DNA of 64,000 bases. Source: Ophiosphaerella korrae. Its lineage: Eukaryota > Ascomycota > Dothideomycetes > Pleosporales > Phaeosphaeriaceae. Location: the NCBI GenBank assembly GCA_028456385.1, contig JALNQF010000135.1, forward strand, positions 57,006 through 121,005, read 5' to 3'. The notes beneath the pieces are model-generated. The model had not been told where the DNA came from. It saw nothing but the letters and a program-made list of their open reading frames with translations, and searched no databases. Of the stretch, positions 24,360-33,703 are shown in pieces (the first letter of the stretch is position 1; every line of letters begins with the position of its first letter). Position numbers and translations under genes: made by a program.

Positions 24360-26639
24360 ATGAGACGCCGTACTCTCCAGTCTCTTCATATAGGAGACCA
24401 GGAGCAGGAAAGCAGGAAGAAAATTAAGCTTGTACTAAAAACCGACTTCTGTATGATATACAAAAAGCTCATCATCAAACTAACACGTTTTTAGGGCTCT
24501 CTTTGCAAGGAATGTCACAGAATTCAACAGACACTAGGTCCATTAAAGCGTGATAATGGTGATGATTTATGGGAGGAACAGGGTACTAGTGTTACAGTAT
24601 CCGTGTCTCCTAGCTCAGAATGCGTATTGTGCAATGTCATATCACAGATCCTCGCAAGGGTAGGGGTTATGGGCTAGAATATGCAAGTCGCTTTTATAGT
24701 TTTTCCAACGAAGATTGCCCGGTGCCTTCGGGCGACCGTTGGAAATGGCATGGCATTATATCTGCAACCAACAGGAGGCAAGTATCTAACGGCCCCTGAT
24801 GAGAGTTATTTGAGTGCCGTATTCAGTAAGGAAAGCTTGCACGATTGTGTGAGTAAGCACACGCAATCGTGTTCTAAGTTACAAGCAATACCGAACATGG
24901 ACAATATCGCGCCGGTCTATCTTATAGACCTAACACAAAAGCGTCTGGTCTTGTCACCAGGCCGGCAGAATTATGCAGCCCTCAGTTATGTCTGGGGTTC
25001 TTGGAGTTTCGATGTTCAACACAACGCATGGACATGCTCGAAGTCTACTCTGCCGAGAATGCTAGAGCAAAACTTCTTCAATAGGAATATTAATCAGATA
25101 CCTCGAACGATCAGGCAGGCTATTATCTTTACAAGAGCAATGGGCTTGAGATATCTTTGGGTAGATCGCTACTGCATCCCTCAAGACGATCTGTTACAAA
25201 AACATAATGAGCTTCGGGCCATGGGGTCTATATATTATCATGCACATTTCGTAATAGTAGCTGCAGAGGGGGACGGGAAAGAAGAGCTTCGTAAAGATCA
25301 TGACATTCGATTCGAACACCATCAATTATGCGGGGAGCTTGGGGCGCACCTTGGTATCGTTTATGAGGCACCAACCGAGAACACTCGATGGGGTAGACGT
25401 GGGTGGACATATCAAGAGCAAATGTTTGCACGCCGATCTTTCACCTTCCGAGGAGGTGCTGTTACATTTCGATGTCAAAAGGGCATGTGGAACGAGGGCA
25501 CTACAAGACCTATACCCCAAGACATCGGCTTACCCGGATCAGGGACGACCAAGTTGACCATCCGTAAATGGCCAGATATGCTTGAATTTAGAAGTCTTTT
25601 AAAAGATTATGCTCAAAGGGAATTGACATACCCATGTGATTCCCTTGACGCCTTTGGTGGCGTTCTGAACGCGCTCGAGGCCTCATTTCCGAACGGGTTT
25701 CTTTTCGGCCTTCCAGAAATATGTTTTGACGTTGCCCTCCTCTGGCAGCCACATGGTTCCGTTACAGACCGAGTATTGCTTGCCAAGGCAGAGAACAAAC
25801 CAGAGGCAGCACTTCCAAGTTGGTCTTGGGCTAGATGGAAAGGGTCCTTGGATTTCTCAGCTTGGGAAGCTCCAGCTGAATGTCTCCTTTTATCATACTA
25901 CAACCAAAGCGTCTACACCGTAACTACGATAGTGAAATGGGAAAAGAAATCTCGATCGTCGGGTGCCCGGGCCCCAATTTCTAACTGCTACGGGAGTCAT
26001 CGAGCTTCGGCCCTAGACGATTCTTTGCCGCCTCCCACTGGCTGGACAAAACAATCTTCACGACTCGGACCTAACATTGGAAATTGCCTGCCGGGTATTA
26101 ATAATCAACATTTCATACATCGTTCCCTTGGAAAAAATGTTCGATTTCGATTTCCAATCCCTTTACCTTCTAATACCACAGACATAACCAGCCTTCAATC
26201 ATGGGAACCAAAGATATACGGACGTGCAAAAAGGGCATTTCTTTCCCTCAAAAGCGTAGAATTATCACAGAAGGAAAATGACCACTGGTATGCCATTGAG
26301 AAGAAACAGGCACCAGGCGGCGACCTTCAGGTGGGATTAGTCCAACTACACAACTCGATATCGGAAGCGTGTTTGGACGCCGATATACCTCGAGAGCTCA
26401 TAGCCATATCAGCTGGCAAGTTCTATTGTGGTCCTGGGCAGAACGTTGGTCTATCTTTGGATTGGCTACACGAGTGGGAGCGGAATCGGCGGAACAGCGA
26501 TGATAATGCATATGAGTTTTACAACGTCATGCTCATAGAAAGACATGCTGATTTCTCTGTAAGGAAAGGTCTCGGAAGAGTTCAGAAGACCTTGTGGGAA
26601 GATTTAGATCTCGAGGAGGTGGAGGTTGTACTTGTATAA
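24360..26639 (+). pseudogene. HET-domain (heterokaryon incompatibility-like) gene with in-frame stop
   Basis: An intact frame of 652 aa runs from ATG 24681 to 26639. It has the HET domain (PF06985 type): YAALSYVWG at about residue 98, IPRTIRQAIIFTRAMGLRYL followed by WVDRYCIPQD at about 140-165, MGSIYYHAHFVIVAAEGDG, then RRGWTYQEQMFARR. Upstream in the same frame, 24495-24674 is open and encodes LCKECHRIQQTLGP and CVLCNVI, paired cysteines of the kind often found before HET domains. A proposed first exon, 24360-24431, joins it over a 63-bp intron. A TAG at 24675-24677 separates these parts. Either the N-terminus was lost by a nonsense mutation, or an intron of 54 bp (24624-24677) removes it, or translation starts at 24681. 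HET proteins trigger cell death on recognition of non-self. I annotate it as probably broken, because the stop lies within conserved-looking coding sequence. Confidence 0.6.
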
Positions 26640-26921
26640 ACTTGGAATCCTTTGGGCATTGTACAACGCTCGGATGATCGTGGCAATTGCTCCGGTTTTT
26701 GAATAGGAATGTTCTCAAATCCCATACTATCACAGTCTAGCATCTCTCTATACCTAGGGGAAATTAGCCGTGCTGGCCTGTGTTGCCAACCAATCAGGGC
26801 GATGGCAAAACATCTTACGATCGCTCACACCACCGCGCACCACCTCGCCTTTTCATCACCAATTAGGCATATATAATAGATCTAGAATAATGTAAGACAA
26901 AAGAATATTGCTGCCTATTCA

Positions 26922-27913
26922 ATGTTCCGCTCTAAATCTCTCACATTTACCACACTCCTAGCTGTCATTCTAGCACTATTCTTCTACCGAATGCCAGTGA
27001 AGATGAGCACAAACAATCAAGATGCCGGGAAACAATGGGCCGACTATCCGTGCGCATTAGTAACAACACCACAGTATGCTACGAAGAAGGTAATCAAAGT
27101 TCAAATCATATCATTACAAACAGTCCTGATTTCTTAGAATGATATCTTCACTGCTGGCGCCACCCACATGGCACACATCCACAACGCAATCTTAAGAGGC
27201 TACAACTCCATTTACTTGCAAGCGCCTCATATAAAAGATGACGACAAAGTCGCATTCGTCGGCTACGCATCCACATGGTTCCGTTTCGTCAAAAGCCATC
27301 ACGATGATGAAGAGGCAGAATTATTCCCTACCGTCGAAAAAGTCCTGGGAGAGCAAAATCTCTGGAAAGAAACACATACAGAACACGGTATGAGCAGTAT
27401 ATATCTACAAATTCCAATAGACTCAGAGCCTAACTATAGGCAGAAAGCTTTCTAGCCGGCCTCGCAGAATACGACGCCTACCTGACCACCTTGCCCTCGC
27501 CAAACGACTTCGACGGCAAAAAGCTCGTCGCCCTCATGTCTGCTTTCCAAGACGCCTTTTGCCACCACTTCCACCACGAGATTGCCACGATCGCGGCATT
27601 TGGTGATCTTCCCAGCGCACCCAAGCCAGGGTCAAAAGAGGCGGAAAATGCAGCCACCGTCTTCAAAACCTGGGGCAAGAAGACAGTTACCAAAGCAGGG
27701 ACTTTCGACGTTGTCCCGTTTTTCTTGATGAACTTGGATGCGAGCTACGAGGAAGGTCTGTGGGCAAATTGGCCGCCTATGCCTGCGCCGGTTAGGTGGG
27801 GGCTGGTGAATGTGGCGGGTGCGGTGCATTGGTCGTGGTGGAAGTTTGCGAGCTGTGATGCGAGTGGGCAGCCGAGGAGACTGTATGCTTTGGAAGATGT
27901 AGATGTGAACTAA
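26922..27913 (+). CDS. Hemerythrin-like HHE domain protein, membrane-anchored
   Basis: Three exons, 26922-27089, 27138-27387 and 27444-27913, give 295 aa; introns are 48 and 56 bp. Residues about 8-24 (LTFTTLLAVILALFFYR) form a likely signal anchor. The rest is rich in the His/Glu pairs of hemerythrin-like (HHE) domains: THMAHIHNAILRG, VKSHHDDEEAELFP, THTEHESFLAGLAEY and CHHFHHEIATI. These residues normally bind a di-iron centre in a four-helix bundle. The second splice site was chosen because it gives HTEHESFLAGL, continuous with family sequences. Role is probably oxygen, nitric oxide or metal sensing or scavenging, but fungal members are largely uncharacterised. The C-terminus is Trp-rich (WANWPPMPAPVRWG). 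Confidence 0.88.
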
Positions 27914-28076
27914 GAACTGAGCGTAAACTAACATTGTACCATAGATACATGCTCACGATTTCGATATGATGGGGTTTATCAACTAAAATTGTATCATAGA
28001 GGAGGTGCATTGCTGAGATGAGAGTTTTTTTGTTTTGTAGGGTATCATTATGCAGCTCTTTGAACAGACCGATATC

Positions 28077-28918
28077 TCATTTTATACTTCGCACCAGCTC
28101 CCGAAGATCACCGCCCTCAACCCACTTCTCCTCTCCTCCTCCACCGACACCCAGTCCGCCTCCTGAGCCACCACCACTAACACCCCACCCTTCTCCAACC
28201 TCACCAATCACTCTTGCAGGGCAACCTCCAACGACAGACCCAGATGCAATGACCATGTTCGCCGGAATGACAGTACTTGGCAGGATCTTTACGTTCTCTT
28301 TGATAATGGCGAATTGGTTGATGATAACCTTTTCCCCGATATGAACGTGTGATGATATCGAGATGGCCTGGATTGTGCAATTGGGCCCTAGAGGCCTCAG
28401 TACACGTGTTCTTGAAACGTGATGTGCCAGTTTTGCAGCACAACTAATAGCAACAAAATCCTACATACCAACAAAAACATTGTCTCCAATTTTCATTGGG
28501 TAGTAGTGTACCTGCCCTCTGCTAATTCGACAAGGTGGCTTGATGACGCTTCCAGTGGATATCACCGTACAACGCCCAATACTGATACTCGTAGGCGTAA
28601 CTTCTTTACCCGATTGGGATGGCACAGATCTTGTAGGGTGTAGGTCGCCACGTAGTTGCACGTCTGCCATAATGACTGTGCGTCCACCGAGAGTAATGTT
28701 TGCGGTGCCTGTAATTGCCGAGCGCCGCGAAACCTTGTTGCCCGAATCCTAATCGTATGTTAAATCAGCAGATTCAATACTAATCAAGAATAGATGCATC
28801 ATGACTAAACACCAACCAGATGTTTGTCCAAAAGTGCTGATAACCGAACTACGAACGAGCTTACCGTCTCAATGTATTCGCCTTTCGGCGCCGCTTTTCG
28901 CGCCGCGGGCCTGGACAT
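28077..28918 (-). CDS. DCTN5: Dynactin subunit 5 (p25)
   Basis: Three exons on the minus strand, 28918-28865, 28748-28469 and 28387-28077, encode 214 aa. The start MSRPAARKAAPKGEYIET is followed by a left-handed parallel beta-helix region of hexapeptide repeats: ITGTANITLGGRTVIMADVQ, TSISIGRCTVISTGSVIKPP, VHYYPMKIGDNVFVG, then ISSHVHIGEKVIINQFAIIK. This is the pattern of dynactin p25, which with p27, p62 and Arp11 forms the pointed-end complex and links dynactin to cargo such as early endosomes. After the repeat domain the tail is Gly-rich (GVSGGGSGGGLGVGGGG), which is unusual and probably disordered. The second splice site (81-bp intron) is inferred because it gives VFVGPNCTIQ. Confidence 0.9.
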
Positions 28919-29437
28919 TATGCTTGCTTGGGTTTGCGTACAGTACCTTGTAAGCTTTCGTAAATCGGAGAATTAGAGAATGCCTGTGTTTGAGGTCAGT
29001 TTAGAGAATGTGTAGAGCTTGTCACAGGCGGTGGAGCTAGTCGAAAGTCCAAGCGCAGCCAATCAAATCGTTGCACGCGTACCTTACAAAGACTTCGGTC
29101 AACTACTCATGAATGCTACCTAGGTAGTTCAACCGATGCGTGCGTGTCATTATACACCCTTGAGGCAAGGATACTCATATCGAAAGGTAGATCAACTGCC
29201 ACTTCTTGCGATCAACCACCACTAATCTCAATTCTACATGGCCTTTACCACGTAATTGCATCGGACTAGACCGCCGTTTACCCATCCCTTGATCGCAACC
29301 TCAATGCAGTGATAGAATAGCGAAGTAAGCATCAAACTCTAAAGTGACATTTCATCAAGCATACCCATGTCCGAGTCTTTGATCGGAAATAACACTCACC
29401 CAATCTGATGTCAGCCACTGAGAGTAATGGCGCAACT
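28919..29437. other. Intergenic region between dynactin p25 and transposon
   Basis: About 520 bp with no recognised coding sequence. It must contain the p25 promoter; the transposon's left terminal repeat begins at 29438. Confidence 0.4.
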
Positions 29438-29478
29438 AGCTCGGGCACCTAGTTTTCGACCACCCATCCCAGCCAACC
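29438..29478 (+). repeat. Left terminal inverted repeat of the pogo-like element
   Basis: Reads AGCTCGGGCACCTAGTTTTC and onward (GACCACCC). It pairs with the right repeat ending at 31584 with one mismatch in the first 20 bases, and less well after that. Confidence 0.7.
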
Positions 29479-29514
29479 TTTAAAGCTCAATTTTTTCACA
29501 ATGCCTGCATAAAT

Positions 29515-31478
29515 ATGGATCCCCGCAAAGTTGTTATCTGCGACCTCAAATCTGGTGTTTATACAAGCCAGCACAAAGCAGCTAAGGCGTGGGGCGTCCC
29601 AACGACAACACTACAGAGCCGCCTCACTGGCTGCGCGCCCCACGCGATTGCTTATCAGTACCAGCAGCGACTAGTGGGGCTCACCGCCTAGTGCCCGGCC
29701 CTACCTAATACCCGTTTTTTCCCCTTAGCCCCCCCCCTCTATCTTAATAAGCACATATTTATAATATATACTAAAATTTGGAATTAATAGAAGAACTAGT
29801 TATTAAGATAGAGGGGGGGGCTAAGGGGAAAAAACGGGTATTAGGTAGGGCCGAGCACTAGGCGGTGAGCCTCACTAACACCAGAGCAAGAGAGTTTTCT
29901 TACTGGTTAGATTCTGGATGAAGATGCTCGCGCTCAGCCGCCTAGTCACTCGCGTACACGAGAGATGGTCTCTTATATATTGCAGATAGGCGGTGACAAC
30001 GCACCGCTCAGCGAGACTGGGTCCCTCACTTCATACGCCGCAATCTACGTGTTAAGAGGTAGCTGGAAGACAATAGTACTTGCCGTAGGCCACAGGAGAT
30101 AGTGAAGGGATGACAGATAGTATTCGATAGTACTACTAGTATCTAAGGGAGAATAATACTTGCTTTACTCTCTTCGCAAGTATCGAGCCTTTTATGCGCC
30201 TGTGTAGCGCATCGGCCCCGCTTTGGATTACAACTATACAGTGTCATGATCTTTGGTGTATCGGCCCCGCCCCCAACTCGTACCAGAGTTCACGAGAGTC
30301 TCGAGTGTTCGGAGAACCTTCGTTACACTACGTATAAGCTCTATTATATTCAGGTCAATTAAAGCTGTACGAGCTAAGGCATCAAAGCTTGAGACTATAC
30401 GAGCGTTTCTCGAGCTCTTTGAAGCTACAAGAACCCAGCTAGGTATACACACCAACGATATCTAGAATATAGACAAGACTAGGCTAACACTAGGTATATG
30501 AAATAACTCTAGAGTCCTTAAATCTGCTCGTAAGGTAAGCGTAAGGCTCACGTTACATCGTCAGAGGCTCGCAAGTAGGTGTCTGTTCTTGAGACTACCT
30601 CTGCCGTTAGCTACAACTTTTAGCTAGTAGCAATATTCAAATGACAGAGCTTTCAAATAATATAGTTCTTACTAGAATCTATACTGGGCTAGTTCTATAC
30701 AACTTTAATATGTCCGGACCTTAAATGAGATTAGGCATATTTATTCCTAGATCCCTACCTACGCAGATCAGCTACTAGATACTTATACTCGATGGCTATA
30801 GCTCTCATATAACTACTAAGCTTACGCATACTTGCTATTAGCATAAAATATACTACCTCTACTTACTAGCTTACGCGTCATATATATTACTGCTATTAGG
30901 CCTTACTCTATTTAGTATTGCTAAGTTAAAATATCGTAACTAAATACGGGCTCTATTAGCTCTCGACGACGCTACACTAGTTAAAAAAGAGCACTTTATA
31001 TAAGCTTATTATAGAGCTTACCTCTTTAGATTAGGTGCGCCGAATATACGCCTAGAGCGTATACTCTTATCGTCACAAGTTCAAGGCTACCTAGTAACGC
31101 CGGTACTGCCGCCGCAGCTAGCATATATAGAGGGGGCAGTCTTTGTAACACTATAATGAGCGCTTGTCGCGTAGTACTCGACTTGTGCTTGGTAAAGCAA
31201 GCAAGTCAATTACGGCAGCTAATACACGAGCAGCTGGGATACTAGCCAGTAATATACGATTACAACAGCAGCTCAATAAGCTTGTCAAACTATCTAAGAG
31301 GAATTATATTAAGCCTTATCTAAGTAAGCAATTTATTAATGTTGAAGCAATTACTACCACAGTCGAAGAGGCAACTACTCAAGCTGCAAAACCAGCATGT
31401 AAAACTCGTACAAAGGCTACTAAAAACAAGGCAACTACTTCAAATACCCCAGCATTTAATTCTATGTGTAACCAGTAG
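29515..31478 (+). pseudogene. Transposase relic, pogo/Fot1 family (DDE)
   Basis: The start ATG at 29515 opens a psq/CENP-B-type helix-turn-helix: MDPRKVVICDLKSGVYTSQH, KAAKAWGVPTTTLQSRLTG. The frame reaches YQQRL at 29673, is interrupted by the MITE, and resumes exactly as TPEQESFLTG at 29878. There a TAG replaces what is probably a Trp codon, and ILDEDARAQPPSHS follows. Frameshifts follow (WVPHFIRRN in another frame near 30019). Further pieces are IRAFLELFEATRTQLG at 30391-30450 and a C-terminal tail at about 31164-31478 (SKSITAANTRAAGILASN, rich in Gln and Lys). The catalytic DDE core region, roughly 30460-31100, is too decayed to read. Stops of TAG/TAA type and TA richness fit RIP. Not functional. 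Confidence 0.82.
29674..29875. mobile_element. Fold-back MITE nested in the transposase relic
   Basis: A 202-bp element is flanked by TA on both sides (29672-29673 and 29876-29877). Its two arms, 29674-29750 and 29800-29875, are inverted copies of each other over about 77 bp, with only two mismatches and a C9/G8 length difference, and a 49-bp AT-rich spacer between them. Ends read GTGGGGCTCACCGCCTAGTG and, reverse-complemented, GTGAGGCTCACCGCCTAGTG. TA duplication and a non-coding hairpin are hallmarks of Tc1/mariner/pogo-type MITEs. Removing it with one TA copy restores the transposase frame at a Leu codon (CTA). Confidence 0.88.
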
Positions 31479-31540
31479 CAAATATAATTGTTTTTATTGA
31501 GTTATATTACTCCAAAGTTGAGAGTTCTTTTTTTTTGGGT

Positions 31541-31584
31541 GGGTGCCCGAAAACCGGGTTGGCCGAAAACTGGGTGCCCGAGCT
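31541..31584 (-). repeat. Right terminal inverted repeat of the pogo-like element
   Basis: Ends CCCGAGCT at 31584, the complement of the left end. Inside, GGGTGCCCGA occurs twice (31541 region and 31572 region), so the right end seems to carry a partial duplication of the repeat motif. Confidence 0.65.
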
Positions 31585-33703
31585 TACCTGCAAGAGGCTA
31601 ACGTTTCCAACCACCTTGACAACAAGTCACCCTTCCATTCAATATTTTTGCCACTACATTCGGCATGCACTTGTGAGAACGTCCTTAGCAACCGTAACTC
31701 CGTAGTGTCACAAGAGTGCACGGGAATAGCAGCCGCGGTGCCCATCTATCATGCATGATTATCAATCTTTCCGTAAATCAGAGAAACTGTATGATGGAAT
31801 ATGAGAGATTTAGAAAATAGTGGTATTGGCGGTGAAAAGTGCATTCTCTAGACCGACTTACATAAACAAGTCAATATACGAAAGTCGCTCCTTGGCCTTG
31901 GGACCCCGCCCGGGAATAGTTACACATGCACGAGATCTCTGCTTGGTGTGCATGTGTGAGCTCGATTTGAAAGTTGGCGTATAGGCCCTGGATGTATTCA
32001 ACCTCCCGATAGCTGTCCACACTAACTTCTCCCAAAAAAACACCAAAAAAAAAGGCAGGAAATTGATGCTGCTTCGTCTTCACCCTCCGCTACAGTTCTT
32101 CAAATCCCGATCCTCTATAACATCCCCAAGCCAAACCAAAACCACACGCCCCGCTAAGCTCTAACCACCCACCCCTCTATCCATTCCCCATCCGTCCCCA
32201 ACACATGTTCCGCGCATATCCGCACAACTACCCACTCTACACACCCTCCACGCGGCACCTTACATCACATCCCGCCTCAAACAAACGCGCCAGGCCAATT
32301 TGGTCATTGCACCGTCCGTCGCACTCCGAGCCCAATAGGTACTTGGGGCGCATCGGAGGGCCTTCCGCGCGGTCGCTGTGGTTGGCCGGACGGGTAGCAA
32401 ATAGCCATACGAGGCGCGTGAGACATTTAGAGTTGAGGGTGTGCGGCGCAGCGACGGGATCTGGGTTTGCGTAGCCAACGTACCTGTCTAGAATGGTGGG
32501 ACTTTTTTTCGTCAAAGGCGTGTCGTTGGGTGGCTAGTGGGTGTAAGGGCTGCATCGGTGCTATGGGACCGAGAGGCGTGCTTCTAGGGATATGTTGGTT
32601 TGAGGTACAGTGTTTGGCTCAGGATGTTGGTTATTGCTGGAGCTAGGTATCGGACATGCAGAATAGCGCAGATGAGCATGGGTTCTGGAATCTGCACATC
32701 CGGTGGGTGCATCGGTTTGGGTTCGGGTGCGCCTGGCTTGATGCCAAGGGGGAATAGGAGCGAGACGGAGCGCAGCCAACTGCATGAGGTCGGAGGTCTG
32801 CGTCGATCCTCGAGGCTGAAAGATTAGCTTTGGACTCGGCAACGGGGCAATACGCCGAGGGTCCAATGTTGTAAGCCACCCCGTTAGCGGATCGTGGGGT
32901 AGCGTGAATGAACATTCGGGCCGGCCAAGGGACCTGAGTTGCAAATTGCGATAGAGTTTATCGCCGACCAGTGCGCTCGGGGGGATGAGACACATGTTTT
33001 CCTGGAAATATGGCGTGAGACAAGCCAAAAATAGGATTAAGAGAGACGGAGTAAGGTGGGTTCATAGATAGCACAGAACATTGCATTACATTCGCGCCTA
33101 TCCAACCTCCCAAAGAATAACAGCCGAATTTTTGCCCCAATATGCCCGGCCAATATCTCACCCCTTTCGTGAGATTCGTAAGTGATGTCGTCCCCCTTGC
33201 AGGCCGGACATCCAGCCGGGTGTCCAACTGAGTAAACAGAAATTCCTTTTGAACAATTAACATTCAGCTGACGCCTAACTTGGAAAAGACCATGCGTTTG
33301 ATTACACGGCCGTTGAGCATGTGGAATGAATCGGAATCGTCGAACGCCTTTGAGGAAAGGCCAACTCGAGCACCCATGAAAAGTGAAGAAAGTGAAGGAT
33401 TCGTGTCATTGCCAAGTTGTGACGGTCGGCTCAAAAATAAAGTTGCACGCTAAATCCTAGTATGATTCTGCGGCAGAGGAATGTAGCAGCTATACACGAA
33501 AAAAAAAGGGGGCGAGCGTAAAGATTTCAAGCCCAATTGAAAACGATCCGTGAAGTATCATCGAGATCGTGAAGTGGGCGTCATAAGTAACGAATTGTGG
33601 TTCGTGGCAGTGCGACTTCCACGCAGTGTGTCGAAGAGATTATAATTGATATTCGTGACGTTCAAATATAGCCCAAGAATTTTGTACAGTGAAGCGGTGA
33701 TAT
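31585..33703. other. Intergenic region downstream of the transposon
   Basis: About 2.1 kb. Short overlapping open frames on both strands near 32.2-33.0 kb show no family resemblance and no plausible splicing, so I do not call a gene. The right end is the 3' flank of the transcription factor gene. Confidence 0.4.

Larger units (their letters stand above)
29438..31584 (+). mobile_element. Decayed pogo/Fot1-like DNA transposon (with nested MITE)
   Basis: The element is bounded by imperfect inverted repeats: left end 29438 (AGCTCGGGCACCTAGTTTTC) and right end 31584, whose reverse complement reads AGCTCGGGCACCCAGTTTTC. Similarity continues weakly inward for about 20 bp. Between them lie pieces of a CENP-B/pogo-type transposase on the plus strand. 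The interior is TA-rich in its 3' two-thirds and full of stops, as expected after RIP. Without the nested 202-bp insert the element is about 1.9 kb, a usual size for Fot1-like elements. No clean flanking TA duplication is visible: TA precedes GCTCGGGC on the left, but TTA follows on the right. Confidence 0.8.

Noticed and set aside
32205..33028. Overlapping open frames of 90-155 codons on both strands
   Set aside because: No recognisable domains and contradictory strands; taken as chance frames in GC-richer DNA.
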